NCBI GenBank assembly: GCA_964609625.1
Contig: CAZSRS010000033.1
Coordinates: 1 to 49,201 of the forward strand
Direction of reading: 5' to 3'
DNA: 49,201 bases
Origin: G963674665 sp964609625
Lineage (GTDB): Bacteria; Desulfobacterota; Desulfovibrionia; Desulfovibrionales; Desulfovibrionaceae
In this document: piece by piece, positions 32,924 to 40,521 of the stretch
Numbering within the stretch: position 1 is the first letter of the stretch
Layout of the letters: every line of letters begins with the position of its first letter
Notes under the pieces: generated by a model
Database searches by the model: none
Told to the model about the DNA's origin: nothing
The model's input: the letters and a program-made list of their open reading frames with translations, nothing else
Position numbers and translations under genes: made by a program

Positions 32924-33115
32924 GGACGCCTCGCTATGTAGCAGGGTTCGGGGCCAAGGCAGGGCACCAGGCCCGAGTTCCAGTGTAACCATGTGTGAAC
33001 CTACTGAAAACACCCGAAGATGACAACCTTGCGACCGCCCTTGTCGTGAGCACATGAACGTGACCGACTCGCCCCCCTCTTCCCTTCGAACACGGAATGC
33101 GCTATTCTTGCGACG

Positions 33116-33156
33116 ATACCCACAATGAGGTCTTTTCCAGACCTCACTGTGGGTAT
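33116..33156. promoter_or_regulatory. Near-perfect 17-base-arm hairpin upstream of cheV
   Basis: ATACCCACAATGAGGTC (33116-33132) is complementary to GACCTCACTGTGGGTAT (33140-33156) except for one A/C mismatch, with loop TTTTCCA. It ends 29 bases before the cheV ATG. No U-run follows on either strand, so a simple terminator is unlikely; an attenuator, mRNA-stability element or dimer-protein operator are options. Confidence 0.6.
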
Positions 33157-33185
33157 AGGGTAAACTGAGGGGGAGGGAAATACCC

Positions 33186-34145
33186 ATGGCCCAGACCAAT
33201 ATCCTTTTGGAATCCGGAACAAACGAATTCGAGATCGTCGAATTCTACATCGAGGAAACAGGCCAAAATGGAGAAACCTATGTAGGGCATTACGGCGTAA
33301 ACGTGGCCAAGGTGCTGGAAATCATCCGCATGCCCCAGATCACCGAAATGCCGGAAGCCAAGCATCCCTGCCTCATGGGTGCCTTCAATCTGCGTTCACG
33401 CATCGTCCCGCTCATCGACCTCAGCGTCTGGCTGGAAAAACAGCGCGAGGATTCCGACTCTCCAAAGGTCATTGTCACTGAATTCAATTACATCATCAAC
33501 AGCTTCCTTGTCTCGGGCGTCAACCGCATCCACCGCCTCAGCTGGGCCCAGGTGGAGCCCCCGGACGCCCACGTCGCCCACTTCAGCTCGGGCTGCATCA
33601 CCGGTGTCGTCAAATTCGAGGATCGTATCATCCTGCTGTTGGACATGGAGCAGATCATAGCCGACCTCAACCCAAGCCTGGGCCTGCGCTTGCAAGAGGA
33701 CCCCCAGACCGAAGACTCGAGCACTGTACGCAGTATCAAGGTTCTGTTCGCCGACGACTCCTCCATGATCCGCAAAACCCTGAGCAGGGGGTTGGAAAAG
33801 GCCGGTTTCGAGGTGTCCATCGCCAGCGATGGCAAGATGGCCTGGGACATGCTCCAGCAGATCAAGACTCAGACCGCGGGTGCGCCCATCACGCATCACC
33901 TGAATCTGGTGATCTCCGACATCGAGATGCCGGTCATGGACGGCCACAACCTCACCAAACGCATCAAGGATGATCCCGTGCTCAAGGAGCTGCCCGTAAT
34001 CCTCTTTTCCTCGCTGATCACCGACGCCTTGCGACACAAAGGCGAATCCGTCGGTGCCGACGATCAGATCGCCAAGCCCGACATCTCCAGCCTGACCAAC
34101 CGCTGCAAGAAACTGCTCTCCGAGCGGCAGGGGATTGAGTTCTGA
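33186..34145 (+). CDS. cheV: Chemotaxis protein CheV (CheW domain plus receiver)
   Basis: 319 aa. Residues of about 12-165 are a CheW-like coupling domain (GHYGVNVAKVLEIIRMP, then MGAFNLRSRIVPLIDLSVWL). Residues of about 185-315 are a receiver: VLFADDSSMIRKTL (acidic pair), LVISDIEMPVMDGH (acceptor Asp), ILFSSL and Lys in IAKPD. CheV couples receptors to CheA and tunes adaptation through its phosphorylation. GGGGGAGGG precedes the ATG. The gene stands alone behind the hairpin described above. It belongs functionally with cheW and cheX elsewhere in the window. Confidence 0.95.
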   Translation: MAQTNILLESGTNEFEIVEFYIEETGQNGETYVGHYGVNVAKVLEIIRMPQITEMPEAKHPCLMGAFNLRSRIVPLIDLSVWLEKQREDSDSPKVIVTEFNYIINSFLVSGVNRIHRLSWAQVEPPDAHVAHFSSGCITGVVKFEDRIILLLDMEQIIADLNPSLGLRLQEDPQTEDSSTVRSIKVLFADDSSMIRKTLSRGLEKAGFEVSIASDGKMAWDMLQQIKTQTAGAPITHHLNLVISDIEMPVMDGHNLTKRIKDDPVLKELPVILFSSLITDALRHKGESVGADDQIAKPDISSLTNRCKKLLSERQGIEF

Positions 34146-34283
34146 TGGAACACAACCTCACCGAGCGGACAGGAACACCCCTCGGGCACGTTAGCTGTCC
34201 ACGTTGGGGCATCGCTTGGGGCGCGCCCGGCCTGTGACGTCCCGTGGTCACATGCCGCCGTATAATCCCAGGATTGATTCCAG

Positions 34284-37200
34284 CTACTCGACCTTTTCCC
34301 GCTCCGCCAACAGCTTTTGAAAGCGGATACGCACCTCGCCGCCCCTGGCCATCATCTCGTCGGCCTCGCGATTGCGGCCCAGCTTACGCAAGATGACCGC
34401 ACAGTTTTCGTAAGCCTGAGCCAAATGGGGGTGGGCCTCGCCGAGGACGAGTTCCCGGATGGCAATGGAGCGGCGGATTCCGCGCAGGGCCTCGGCATAG
34501 CGTTCCATGCTGAAATAGAGCACGGCAAGGTTGTTGTGGTCCGTGGCTGTTTCAGGATGCTCCTCGCCCAACAGCCGTTCGTCCAGTTCCAACGCCCGCA
34601 GGTACAGAACCTCGGCCTCAACGTACCGACCAAGCTGGCGGTACACGGAGCCCAGGTTCGTGCAGCTGCGCGCCACCTCCGTGTGCTCCCCGCTCCCGAG
34701 GGACTCCCGGACGGCAAGGCTGCGTTCATGCATGGCCCCTGCCTTTTCCAGCTCGCCCATCCGCTTGTAAAGCTCCCCAAGGGAGTTGCAGACCCTGGCC
34801 ACGTCGCGATCCTCGGGGCCGTGCATCTTCTCCAGCAACTGCAGAGCCCGGGCCAGAAAACGCTCCGCAGCCTCTCCATCCCCTCGTTGGCGGCACTCCT
34901 CGCCGCGCTTCTCGCACTCCGCCGCAGTGGTCGGCAGGTCAGGCTCCTCGACCGGATGGCGTCCCGAAGACCTTACCGGACCGCCATTCTCTTCAGAAGC
35001 CGTGGCCACATCCTGCGTCCGAGGCTCCGCTCTCCCCCGGGTGCACGTGCCGCCCACGGCTGGATCTTGGTCCTGCCGGACATCCAAGCCAGAGTCCAAG
35101 GCCACGGGTCCTGACCCGCTCTCTGATCTCCGCCCCAGGCCCAACAACTTGCGGCAGAAGGCAATCAGGGCGGTGAACAGACCTTTGCGCCGACACCTTG
35201 CGGGTTGCACCGGCCGGAGGGCATGCATCCGAGCCAAGGCCCGATACATGGCCTGGAACGCCGAATCCTGCTCCACCGCGGGGCGCAGGCGTTCCCGCAA
35301 GGCAAATGCCCTGCCAAGGCCCTGCATGCCCCGGCGCTCTTCCATGTCAGGTGGCTGTTGCGTCGCGTCCTCCGCCTCTTTTCGTGACCGGGCCTCGGCC
35401 AACAGCGCGAACGCCCGGCCCAGGGGCCCCACGAGATCAGACGCGGCAGGCCCAGGCTCGATTCCCGGCTCAGGCTCGGGTTCCGGCTCCGGTTCAGGCT
35501 CAGGTTCCGGTTCAGGCTCGGGTTCCGGCTCAGGCTCGGGTTCCGGCTCCGGTTCGGGTTCAGGTAATGTTTCAGGTGCGGGAGCCGGTTCCAGCCGAAG
35601 CTCCCTCTCGGTCTGGGGTTCGGGCACATATTGCGGCTCGGATTCGTGCGCGGGCTCATGCACCCGAACCAGGCCATGATCCTGGAGAACATGCTCCAGC
35701 ATCGCCAGTACCGGCGGTTCGACGTTGTCCTCTTCCTCATGCAGCAAGGCCTGGAGCTTCTGGAGGGCGGCGCTCCGCTCCTCGTGTGGAAGGAGCGCGC
35801 GCAGGTGGAGCCGAAGCAAATCGTGCACGGCCACCTGATCTGCCGCGGCCATGGGCAGCAGCAGGCCGCATTGTACCCCATGCTCCACGGTGGCGGTATC
35901 CGCGTCTACGGCACGCAATACGTGCTCTCCGAGCATCTGTGGCCTCTCCAGGGAGGCGGCCAGGGCCACAAGTGAACGCAGTTTTGGATCACCGGTCGTG
36001 GCGCGCTCCAGACAAAGGCGCAGCAGCTCCCTGAGTCCAGTGTCCGGGGTGGGGTCCTGAATCTGCGCCTGCCTGGCTCGCAGGCGCTGGAGAAGCCCCT
36101 GAAAGGTCCCGGCACGAGACTCACGGTGTTGCACCACCCAAGCGGCCGCCAAGTTCAACCCCAGATGGACCGAACCCACCATCCGAGCCAGCTCCAGACA
36201 GGCCTCGCGCTCCTCCTTTTTCAGAGAGCGCCGGGCTGAACGGAGTCGGAAAAAGGCCAGGATATCCTTTTCCGGCGATACCCCCAGAGGTAGTTCCGGG
36301 CTCCCGGTCGCAGCATCCCCTGGCCGCGCCAGCCGCAGTACAGCGCCCTTGCCGGCGTCCGCAAGGAGAATTCGCGGCAAAGGGTGGGTCGGGAGGCAGG
36401 AATCGAGTACCAGCAGCCAGCGATCATTTTCCTTGAGCCAGGAGGCCAGTGCATGGGCGGACTGTGTCGCATCGGCGGTATCCCGCACGCAACCGAATGC
36501 CTGGCAACAGCCTGCGAGTTGCCAGGCAAGGAAAGGCTCCGCCCCATGCTCTAGCCAGAACACGGCGGTATAGTCGTCGGCGTGGCGTTCGATATGCTCA
36601 AGGGCGAATTGAGCGGCGCCGACACCGCTATATTCCCGGCACACCACCACCTGCCCTGGGCTTCGCAACAGGCTGTCGAGCAGCTTGCGGTCCTTGTCCC
36701 GGCCCAGATAATGCCCTGTCAGCCGCCCTGGTACGAACCAAGGTTTGAGGAGAGGTAACGGTTTGGAGAAATCCTGCATTCTCGGCAAGGAAGGCAGGGG
36801 TTCGGCTCTGGGCCCCGCGGGCGTACCCAGCTTCTCGCCCAGGTATACGGCCAATAATTCCAACCCGCGCGCGTCCGAAAGGTGAAAATGACTCAGGGAC
36901 TGCAACGGCCCCGGGATCACGCCTTGCTCGCGATTGAGCAGTACGGGAACGAATCGGGTCTTGGCGCTTTCCACCGCGCCGGGGTTGAGAATGGCACCCT
37001 GCCAATGGCCGTCTTCCTCCTCCAACACGGTGGGAGGGGCGTTGAAGAGCTGGAAATAACGCTGTGTGCACGCCACCAGAATGCAGTCCGCTGTCTCCAT
37101 CTGCTCCTTGGCCCAGGCCGGCCACCCGCTGGAGGGAAACACCTGGTGCTGGTCAACACGGCAATCCAGGCCCAGTCTGCGCAGTTGATCGCACATCTCG

Positions 37201-37289
37201 AAAACGGCACGGATGTGCTCAGGGCTGTCAAGACTATAGCTGATGAAGACCTTGGGTGCTGTTTTCCGGTCTTGAAGCTCGTTGGGCAT
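34284..37289 (-). CDS. SEFIR - degenerate STAND-like - (PE)n - TPR multidomain protein
   Basis: 1001 aa, cytosolic. Residues 11-150: SEFIR domain, a TIR relative (KVFISYSLDSPEHIRAVF, LRRLGLDCRVDQH, GWPAWAKEQMETADCILVACT). Residues of about 195-500 have the layout of an NB-ARC/STAND NTPase (YLGRDKDRKLLDSLL, WLLVLDSCLP as Walker B-like, then helical regions). However, the P-loop site reads EYSGVGAAQFALEH (219-232) and lacks the GK[ST] triad, so nucleotide binding is doubtful. Residues 576-608 are Pro-Glu dipeptides. Residues 620-745 include a basic amphipathic stretch (KGLFTALIAFCRKLLGLG). Residues of about 795-990 are kinesin-light-chain-type TPRs of about 42 residues (VCNSLGELYKRMGELEKAGA, CTNLGSVYRQLGRYVEAEVLY). 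The plan sensor (TPR) - switch - SEFIR effector is that of NLR-like immune or signalling proteins. No operon partner is seen. Confidence 0.88.
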   Translation of the reverse strand: MPNELQDRKTAPKVFISYSLDSPEHIRAVFEMCDQLRRLGLDCRVDQHQVFPSSGWPAWAKEQMETADCILVACTQRYFQLFNAPPTVLEEEDGHWQGAILNPGAVESAKTRFVPVLLNREQGVIPGPLQSLSHFHLSDARGLELLAVYLGEKLGTPAGPRAEPLPSLPRMQDFSKPLPLLKPWFVPGRLTGHYLGRDKDRKLLDSLLRSPGQVVVCREYSGVGAAQFALEHIERHADDYTAVFWLEHGAEPFLAWQLAGCCQAFGCVRDTADATQSAHALASWLKENDRWLLVLDSCLPTHPLPRILLADAGKGAVLRLARPGDAATGSPELPLGVSPEKDILAFFRLRSARRSLKKEEREACLELARMVGSVHLGLNLAAAWVVQHRESRAGTFQGLLQRLRARQAQIQDPTPDTGLRELLRLCLERATTGDPKLRSLVALAASLERPQMLGEHVLRAVDADTATVEHGVQCGLLLPMAAADQVAVHDLLRLHLRALLPHEERSAALQKLQALLHEEEDNVEPPVLAMLEHVLQDHGLVRVHEPAHESEPQYVPEPQTERELRLEPAPAPETLPEPEPEPEPEPEPEPEPEPEPEPEPEPEPEPEPGIEPGPAASDLVGPLGRAFALLAEARSRKEAEDATQQPPDMEERRGMQGLGRAFALRERLRPAVEQDSAFQAMYRALARMHALRPVQPARCRRKGLFTALIAFCRKLLGLGRRSESGSGPVALDSGLDVRQDQDPAVGGTCTRGRAEPRTQDVATASEENGGPVRSSGRHPVEEPDLPTTAAECEKRGEECRQRGDGEAAERFLARALQLLEKMHGPEDRDVARVCNSLGELYKRMGELEKAGAMHERSLAVRESLGSGEHTEVARSCTNLGSVYRQLGRYVEAEVLYLRALELDERLLGEEHPETATDHNNLAVLYFSMERYAEALRGIRRSIAIRELVLGEAHPHLAQAYENCAVILRKLGRNREADEMMARGGEVRIRFQKLLAEREKVE
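35466..35564 (-). repeat. Hexanucleotide microsatellite encoding Pro-Glu repeats
   Basis: Imperfect tandem 6-base units (GGCTCA, GGCTCG, GGTTCC, GGTTCA, GGCTCC read on plus) occur about 17 times and encode (PE)n inside the SEFIR-TPR gene. Units are mixed rather than identical, which slows but does not exclude slippage. Changes by one unit would keep the frame and alter linker length. Confidence 0.85.
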
Positions 37290-37697
37290 TCAGGCCTCGG
37301 CATTGAAAATCCGCGACGGTTCTTCTCGCTGTCGCCGCCGTCGCTCCTATGCGCATGGACCTTGTAGCACCCATGTGCGCACCGCATCAAGTATCACCAG
37401 GTATTCGAACTTGCACAAACCTCCCTCTCTGCCCCTGCCATACGTGCCGCTTTCATGGCGCTCCAGTGCACCCGCAGCCTCTTGCTGCATGCTGTAGTGA
37501 AAGAACCAGGGGAGATGGAGAACGATGCGTTCGAAAGCACGCCCCTGATCCTGGGCATGACTCGCTGCCCAGGCACAGTTGCATCCATGGACCACGCACG
37601 CCGGAGCCACGGTGCCCCTGCACCCGACGCTACGCTCGTTGCGGAAGAGCACCGGAAAACGCCTGCCCTTGGAAACCTCGGTTGCTCCGCGCATATC
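37290..37697. other. Intergenic region upstream of the SEFIR gene
   Basis: About 400 bases between the thioesterase stop and the SEFIR-TPR start, both on minus. Long open frames cross it on both strands but have low-complexity, Cys/Arg/Pro-rich products and no ribosome site. It should hold the SEFIR gene promoter; no clear -35/-10 pair was identified. Confidence 0.5.
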
Positions 37698-38144
37698 TCA
37701 GGATCTGTCGGCCACCCGCCTGATGTTGTACACTGCGCGGCCGGCTGCGATGGTCCGTTCACCGTCAAGGGCCGGCACGACCATGCAGGAAACCACGGCA
37801 ACCCTGTTGCCCAGGCGTTCCACATGGGCTCTGGCCTCGATGTCGGCTGCCGGGCCAGGCAGCAAATAATCCACCCGCATGTCCACAGTGGCGATTTTAT
37901 CGTTCGGGGCGCAGCAGGTCCAGGCCGCCAGTCCACTGCAGGTATCCACCAGGGTGGAGATGAGCCCTCCGTGCAGGGCAGGGCGTCTGGAGTCGCCGAT
38001 GAACTCCTCCCGAAAGGGCAGCAACAGCCGGGCGTTCCCATGCTCCAAAAGCAGAACGCGCATGCCGAGATATTTATTGAAGGGAATGCCCTCCTCCATC
38101 AGTATTTTCAGTGACGAGTATTCAATTCCAGAGTGTTCACTCAT
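37698..38144 (-). CDS. PaaI-type hotdog-fold thioesterase
   Basis: 148 aa. ATG with GGAG 8 bases upstream. A hotdog acyl-CoA thioesterase of the PaaI/YdiI kind: NKYLGMRVLLLEHGNARLLLPF, then the HGG core RPALHGGLISTLVDTCSGLAAW (His-Gly-Gly, and Asp as the catalytic acid). The long beta strands MRVDYLLPGPAADIEARAHV and NRVAVVSCMVVPALDGERTIAAGRA complete the fold. It would hydrolyse acyl-CoA in the cytosol; the acyl group is unknown. It lies upstream of the SEFIR gene by about 400 bases, with no sign of functional linkage. Confidence 0.88.
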   Translation of the reverse strand: MSEHSGIEYSSLKILMEEGIPFNKYLGMRVLLLEHGNARLLLPFREEFIGDSRRPALHGGLISTLVDTCSGLAAWTCCAPNDKIATVDMRVDYLLPGPAADIEARAHVERLGNRVAVVSCMVVPALDGERTIAAGRAVYNIRRVADRS

Positions 38145-38589
38145 GGTCAATTCTCCACATGTCGTTTTCCATTTCTCGGTTCGTTACCTGCAAGGGCCTC
38201 AAAAAATGTCGTACACGTCCGTACTGGATTTTCTCGCTGTGCTGGAAGAATCTACGATCTCCAACCATCACGAATCACATGCTTTTTGTTGATACAGACA
38301 CGACAAAGCGCACCTTCCAGACGCGCGGGGGGAACTAGTCAAGGGTGTTCACTGAAATTACAGGACTTTTTTAATCACTGCGTCTCGCAACCTCTCTTTG
38401 ACTTGGTTGGACAATATGATTTAACTACCCTGTTGAGTAACTTCAGCGTCACCTGGGAGCCGAACGGCCCGCATCGGCTGCGGCTGAGCTATCCAAGTCA
38501 ACGCGGCACACTACCCCATCGGGCCTTGGCTGCAAACCCTTGCGCGCGAACAAGCGCGGCGTGGAACGCAACCAGGCGAGGAGGCCTCC
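38145..38589. other. Divergent intergenic region upstream of the DUF2207 gene
   Basis: About 445 bases, locally AT-richer than the genes (for example GACTTTTTTAATCAC near 38374-38388 and TTGACTTGGTTGGACAATATG near 38398, quoted in part). A TTGACT hexamer lies there but no -10 at standard spacing is convincing. No gene was found. Confidence 0.45.
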
Positions 38590-40521
38590 ATGCATAGGTT
38601 TGCCGACATCCGCGGCTTCAAGGTCCTGATCACGACGGTCATCTGTTTCGGGATACTTCTGCTGCCCCCCGTGTTCGGGACATGGCGATGTCTGGCCCAG
38701 GAACGCATCACCCGTTTCGATTCCGAAGTCGAGATCTTCAAGGACGCCACGGTCACCATCACGGAGAAGATCGCCGTGGTGGCCGAGGGCGGAGAAATCA
38801 AACGCGGCATCTTCCGCTGGCTGCCGACCCGCTATCAGGACCGTTTCGGCCACACGGTGATGGTGGAGTACGAAATCCTCTCCGTGCTGCGCGACAACCG
38901 GCCGGAGCCATTTCACGTGGTCACGGAATCGGACAACATCAAGGTCTATTTCGGCAGGCAGTCCGTATTCCTGGACCACGGGCCCCACAGCTATACTTTT
39001 ACCTACCGCACCAAACGACAGATCGGCTATTTCGACGGCTACGACGAACTCTACTGGAACGTCACGGGCAACAACTGGGCCTTCCGCATCGAACAGGCCA
39101 ACTGTCTGATCAGGCTGCCCCAGGACGTACCGGTGTTGCAGAAGCACGCCTATACGGGGCGACTCGGTGAAGCCGGTACCAACTACACCACCGGGGTGGA
39201 CGAACAGGGCCAGGCTTGGTTCAGAACCACGCGCGCCCTGTATCCAGGCGAAGGCCTTACCGTTGCCGTGGCCTGGCCCAAGGGTGTGGTCCACGAACCC
39301 ACGGCCGGAGAGCGAGCCAGCTATCTGCTCTCGGACAACCTTGACAGTGTTGTTGGACTGGGCGGGCTCGTGGCGGTCTTTCTCTATTTTCTCATCGCCT
39401 GGCTGCACGTGGGTAAGGACCCCCAACGTTGGACCATCATCCCCCTCTTCGCCCCGCCAAAGGGATTTTCCCCCGCGGCAGTGCGCTACGTCATGCGCAT
39501 GGCGTTCGACAACAAGTGCTTTGCCGCGGCCCTTGTCAGCATGGCGGTCAAGGGGCACGTACGCATTGAAGACGTGGACGACACCTACCGCTTGACCCGC
39601 CTCAACGACAACCTCGCGAGCCTCTCATCAGGGGAGCGCGCCCTGTCCAAAAAAATCTTCGGCAGTGCGAAAAGCATGGTCCTGAAGCAGGAAAACCACA
39701 GCACCATCGGCAGGGCTCGCAGCGCCCTGCGCTCCGCGCTCAAGGGGGAGCACGAAAAGGTCATATTCAGGACCAATGCCGGTTACCTGCTGCCGGGGGT
39801 GGCGCTGTCCCTGCTCACCCTGCTTTTCATCGCCCTGAGTAAACACGGTGAAGACAGGTTCCTGACCCTGTTCATGACGGTGTGGCTCAGCGGCTGGAGT
39901 GCGGGCTGCTTCTTTCTGACAAAACCGGCCCTTAATGCCTGGAAGGGGCGCCAGAAGCTCAAGGCCATCGGCCCCACTTTCATGGCTCTGGTCTTCTGGG
40001 CCATCGCCCTAGGAGGCATGGTGGCCTATATCATAGCCACCTCGCTCCTGACTCTGGCCTGTTTGATCGGGCTCACGGGCCTTAACGTGCTCTTCTACCA
40101 GCTGCTCAAGGCACCCACCTTCGCGGGCCGGCGTGTCATGGACGAGATCGATGGTTTCAAGATGTTTCTCTCGGTCTCCGAGCGGGAGCGGCTCGAACTG
40201 CTCAATCCACCTGAACGCACGCCCGAGCTGTTCGAGCGCTTTCTCCCCTACGCCTTGGCCCTGGATGTGGAAAACAGTTGGAGCGAACAATTCTCCGACG
40301 TGCTGGCCAAGGCCGGAACAGATGGACAGGCCTACAGCCCCAGTTGGTATCACGGTTCCTCCTGGCATCGCGTGGGCGCCGCCGGCTTCGCCGGCGCCCT
40401 GAGCGGTGATTTATCCAGTGCACTGTCCACGGCCAGCATGGCACCCGGGTCATCCTCGGGCAGTGGCGGTGGTGGTTTCTCCGGAGGCGGAGGCGGCGGT
40501 GGAGGCGGAGGCGGATGGTAG
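38590..40521 (+). CDS. DUF2207 membrane protein with Gly-rich C-terminus
   Basis: 643 aa. ATG with GAGGAGG 5 bases upstream. A signal/anchor helix (VLITTVICFGILLLPPVFG) precedes the extracytoplasmic DUF2207 domain (residues of about 40-235: ITRFDSEVEIFKDATVTITEKI, GIFRWLPTRYQDRFG, YFDGYDELYWNVTGNNW). A TM segment lies near 255-275 (VVGLGGLVAVFLYFLIAW), and two or more others at about 400-420 and 470-510. The protein ends in a Gly/Ser run, GGGGFSGGGGGGGGGGGW, characteristic of DUF2207/TPM proteins. Such proteins commonly accompany LemA; here lemA is 5 kb downstream on the other strand. The biochemical role is unknown. Confidence 0.9.
   Translation: MHRFADIRGFKVLITTVICFGILLLPPVFGTWRCLAQERITRFDSEVEIFKDATVTITEKIAVVAEGGEIKRGIFRWLPTRYQDRFGHTVMVEYEILSVLRDNRPEPFHVVTESDNIKVYFGRQSVFLDHGPHSYTFTYRTKRQIGYFDGYDELYWNVTGNNWAFRIEQANCLIRLPQDVPVLQKHAYTGRLGEAGTNYTTGVDEQGQAWFRTTRALYPGEGLTVAVAWPKGVVHEPTAGERASYLLSDNLDSVVGLGGLVAVFLYFLIAWLHVGKDPQRWTIIPLFAPPKGFSPAAVRYVMRMAFDNKCFAAALVSMAVKGHVRIEDVDDTYRLTRLNDNLASLSSGERALSKKIFGSAKSMVLKQENHSTIGRARSALRSALKGEHEKVIFRTNAGYLLPGVALSLLTLLFIALSKHGEDRFLTLFMTVWLSGWSAGCFFLTKPALNAWKGRQKLKAIGPTFMALVFWAIALGGMVAYIIATSLLTLACLIGLTGLNVLFYQLLKAPTFAGRRVMDEIDGFKMFLSVSERERLELLNPPERTPELFERFLPYALALDVENSWSEQFSDVLAKAGTDGQAYSPSWYHGSSWHRVGAAGFAGALSGDLSSALSTASMAPGSSSGSGGGGFSGGGGGGGGGGGW

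Noticed and set aside
35466..35564. CRISPR-like or direct-repeat array
   Set aside because: The 6-base periodicity encodes Pro-Glu within one gene; there are no spacers. No CRISPR array was seen anywhere in the window.
37455..38114. 219-codon plus-strand frame across the thioesterase
   Set aside because: Antisense to the HGG thioesterase core; composition is not protein-like in the intergenic part.
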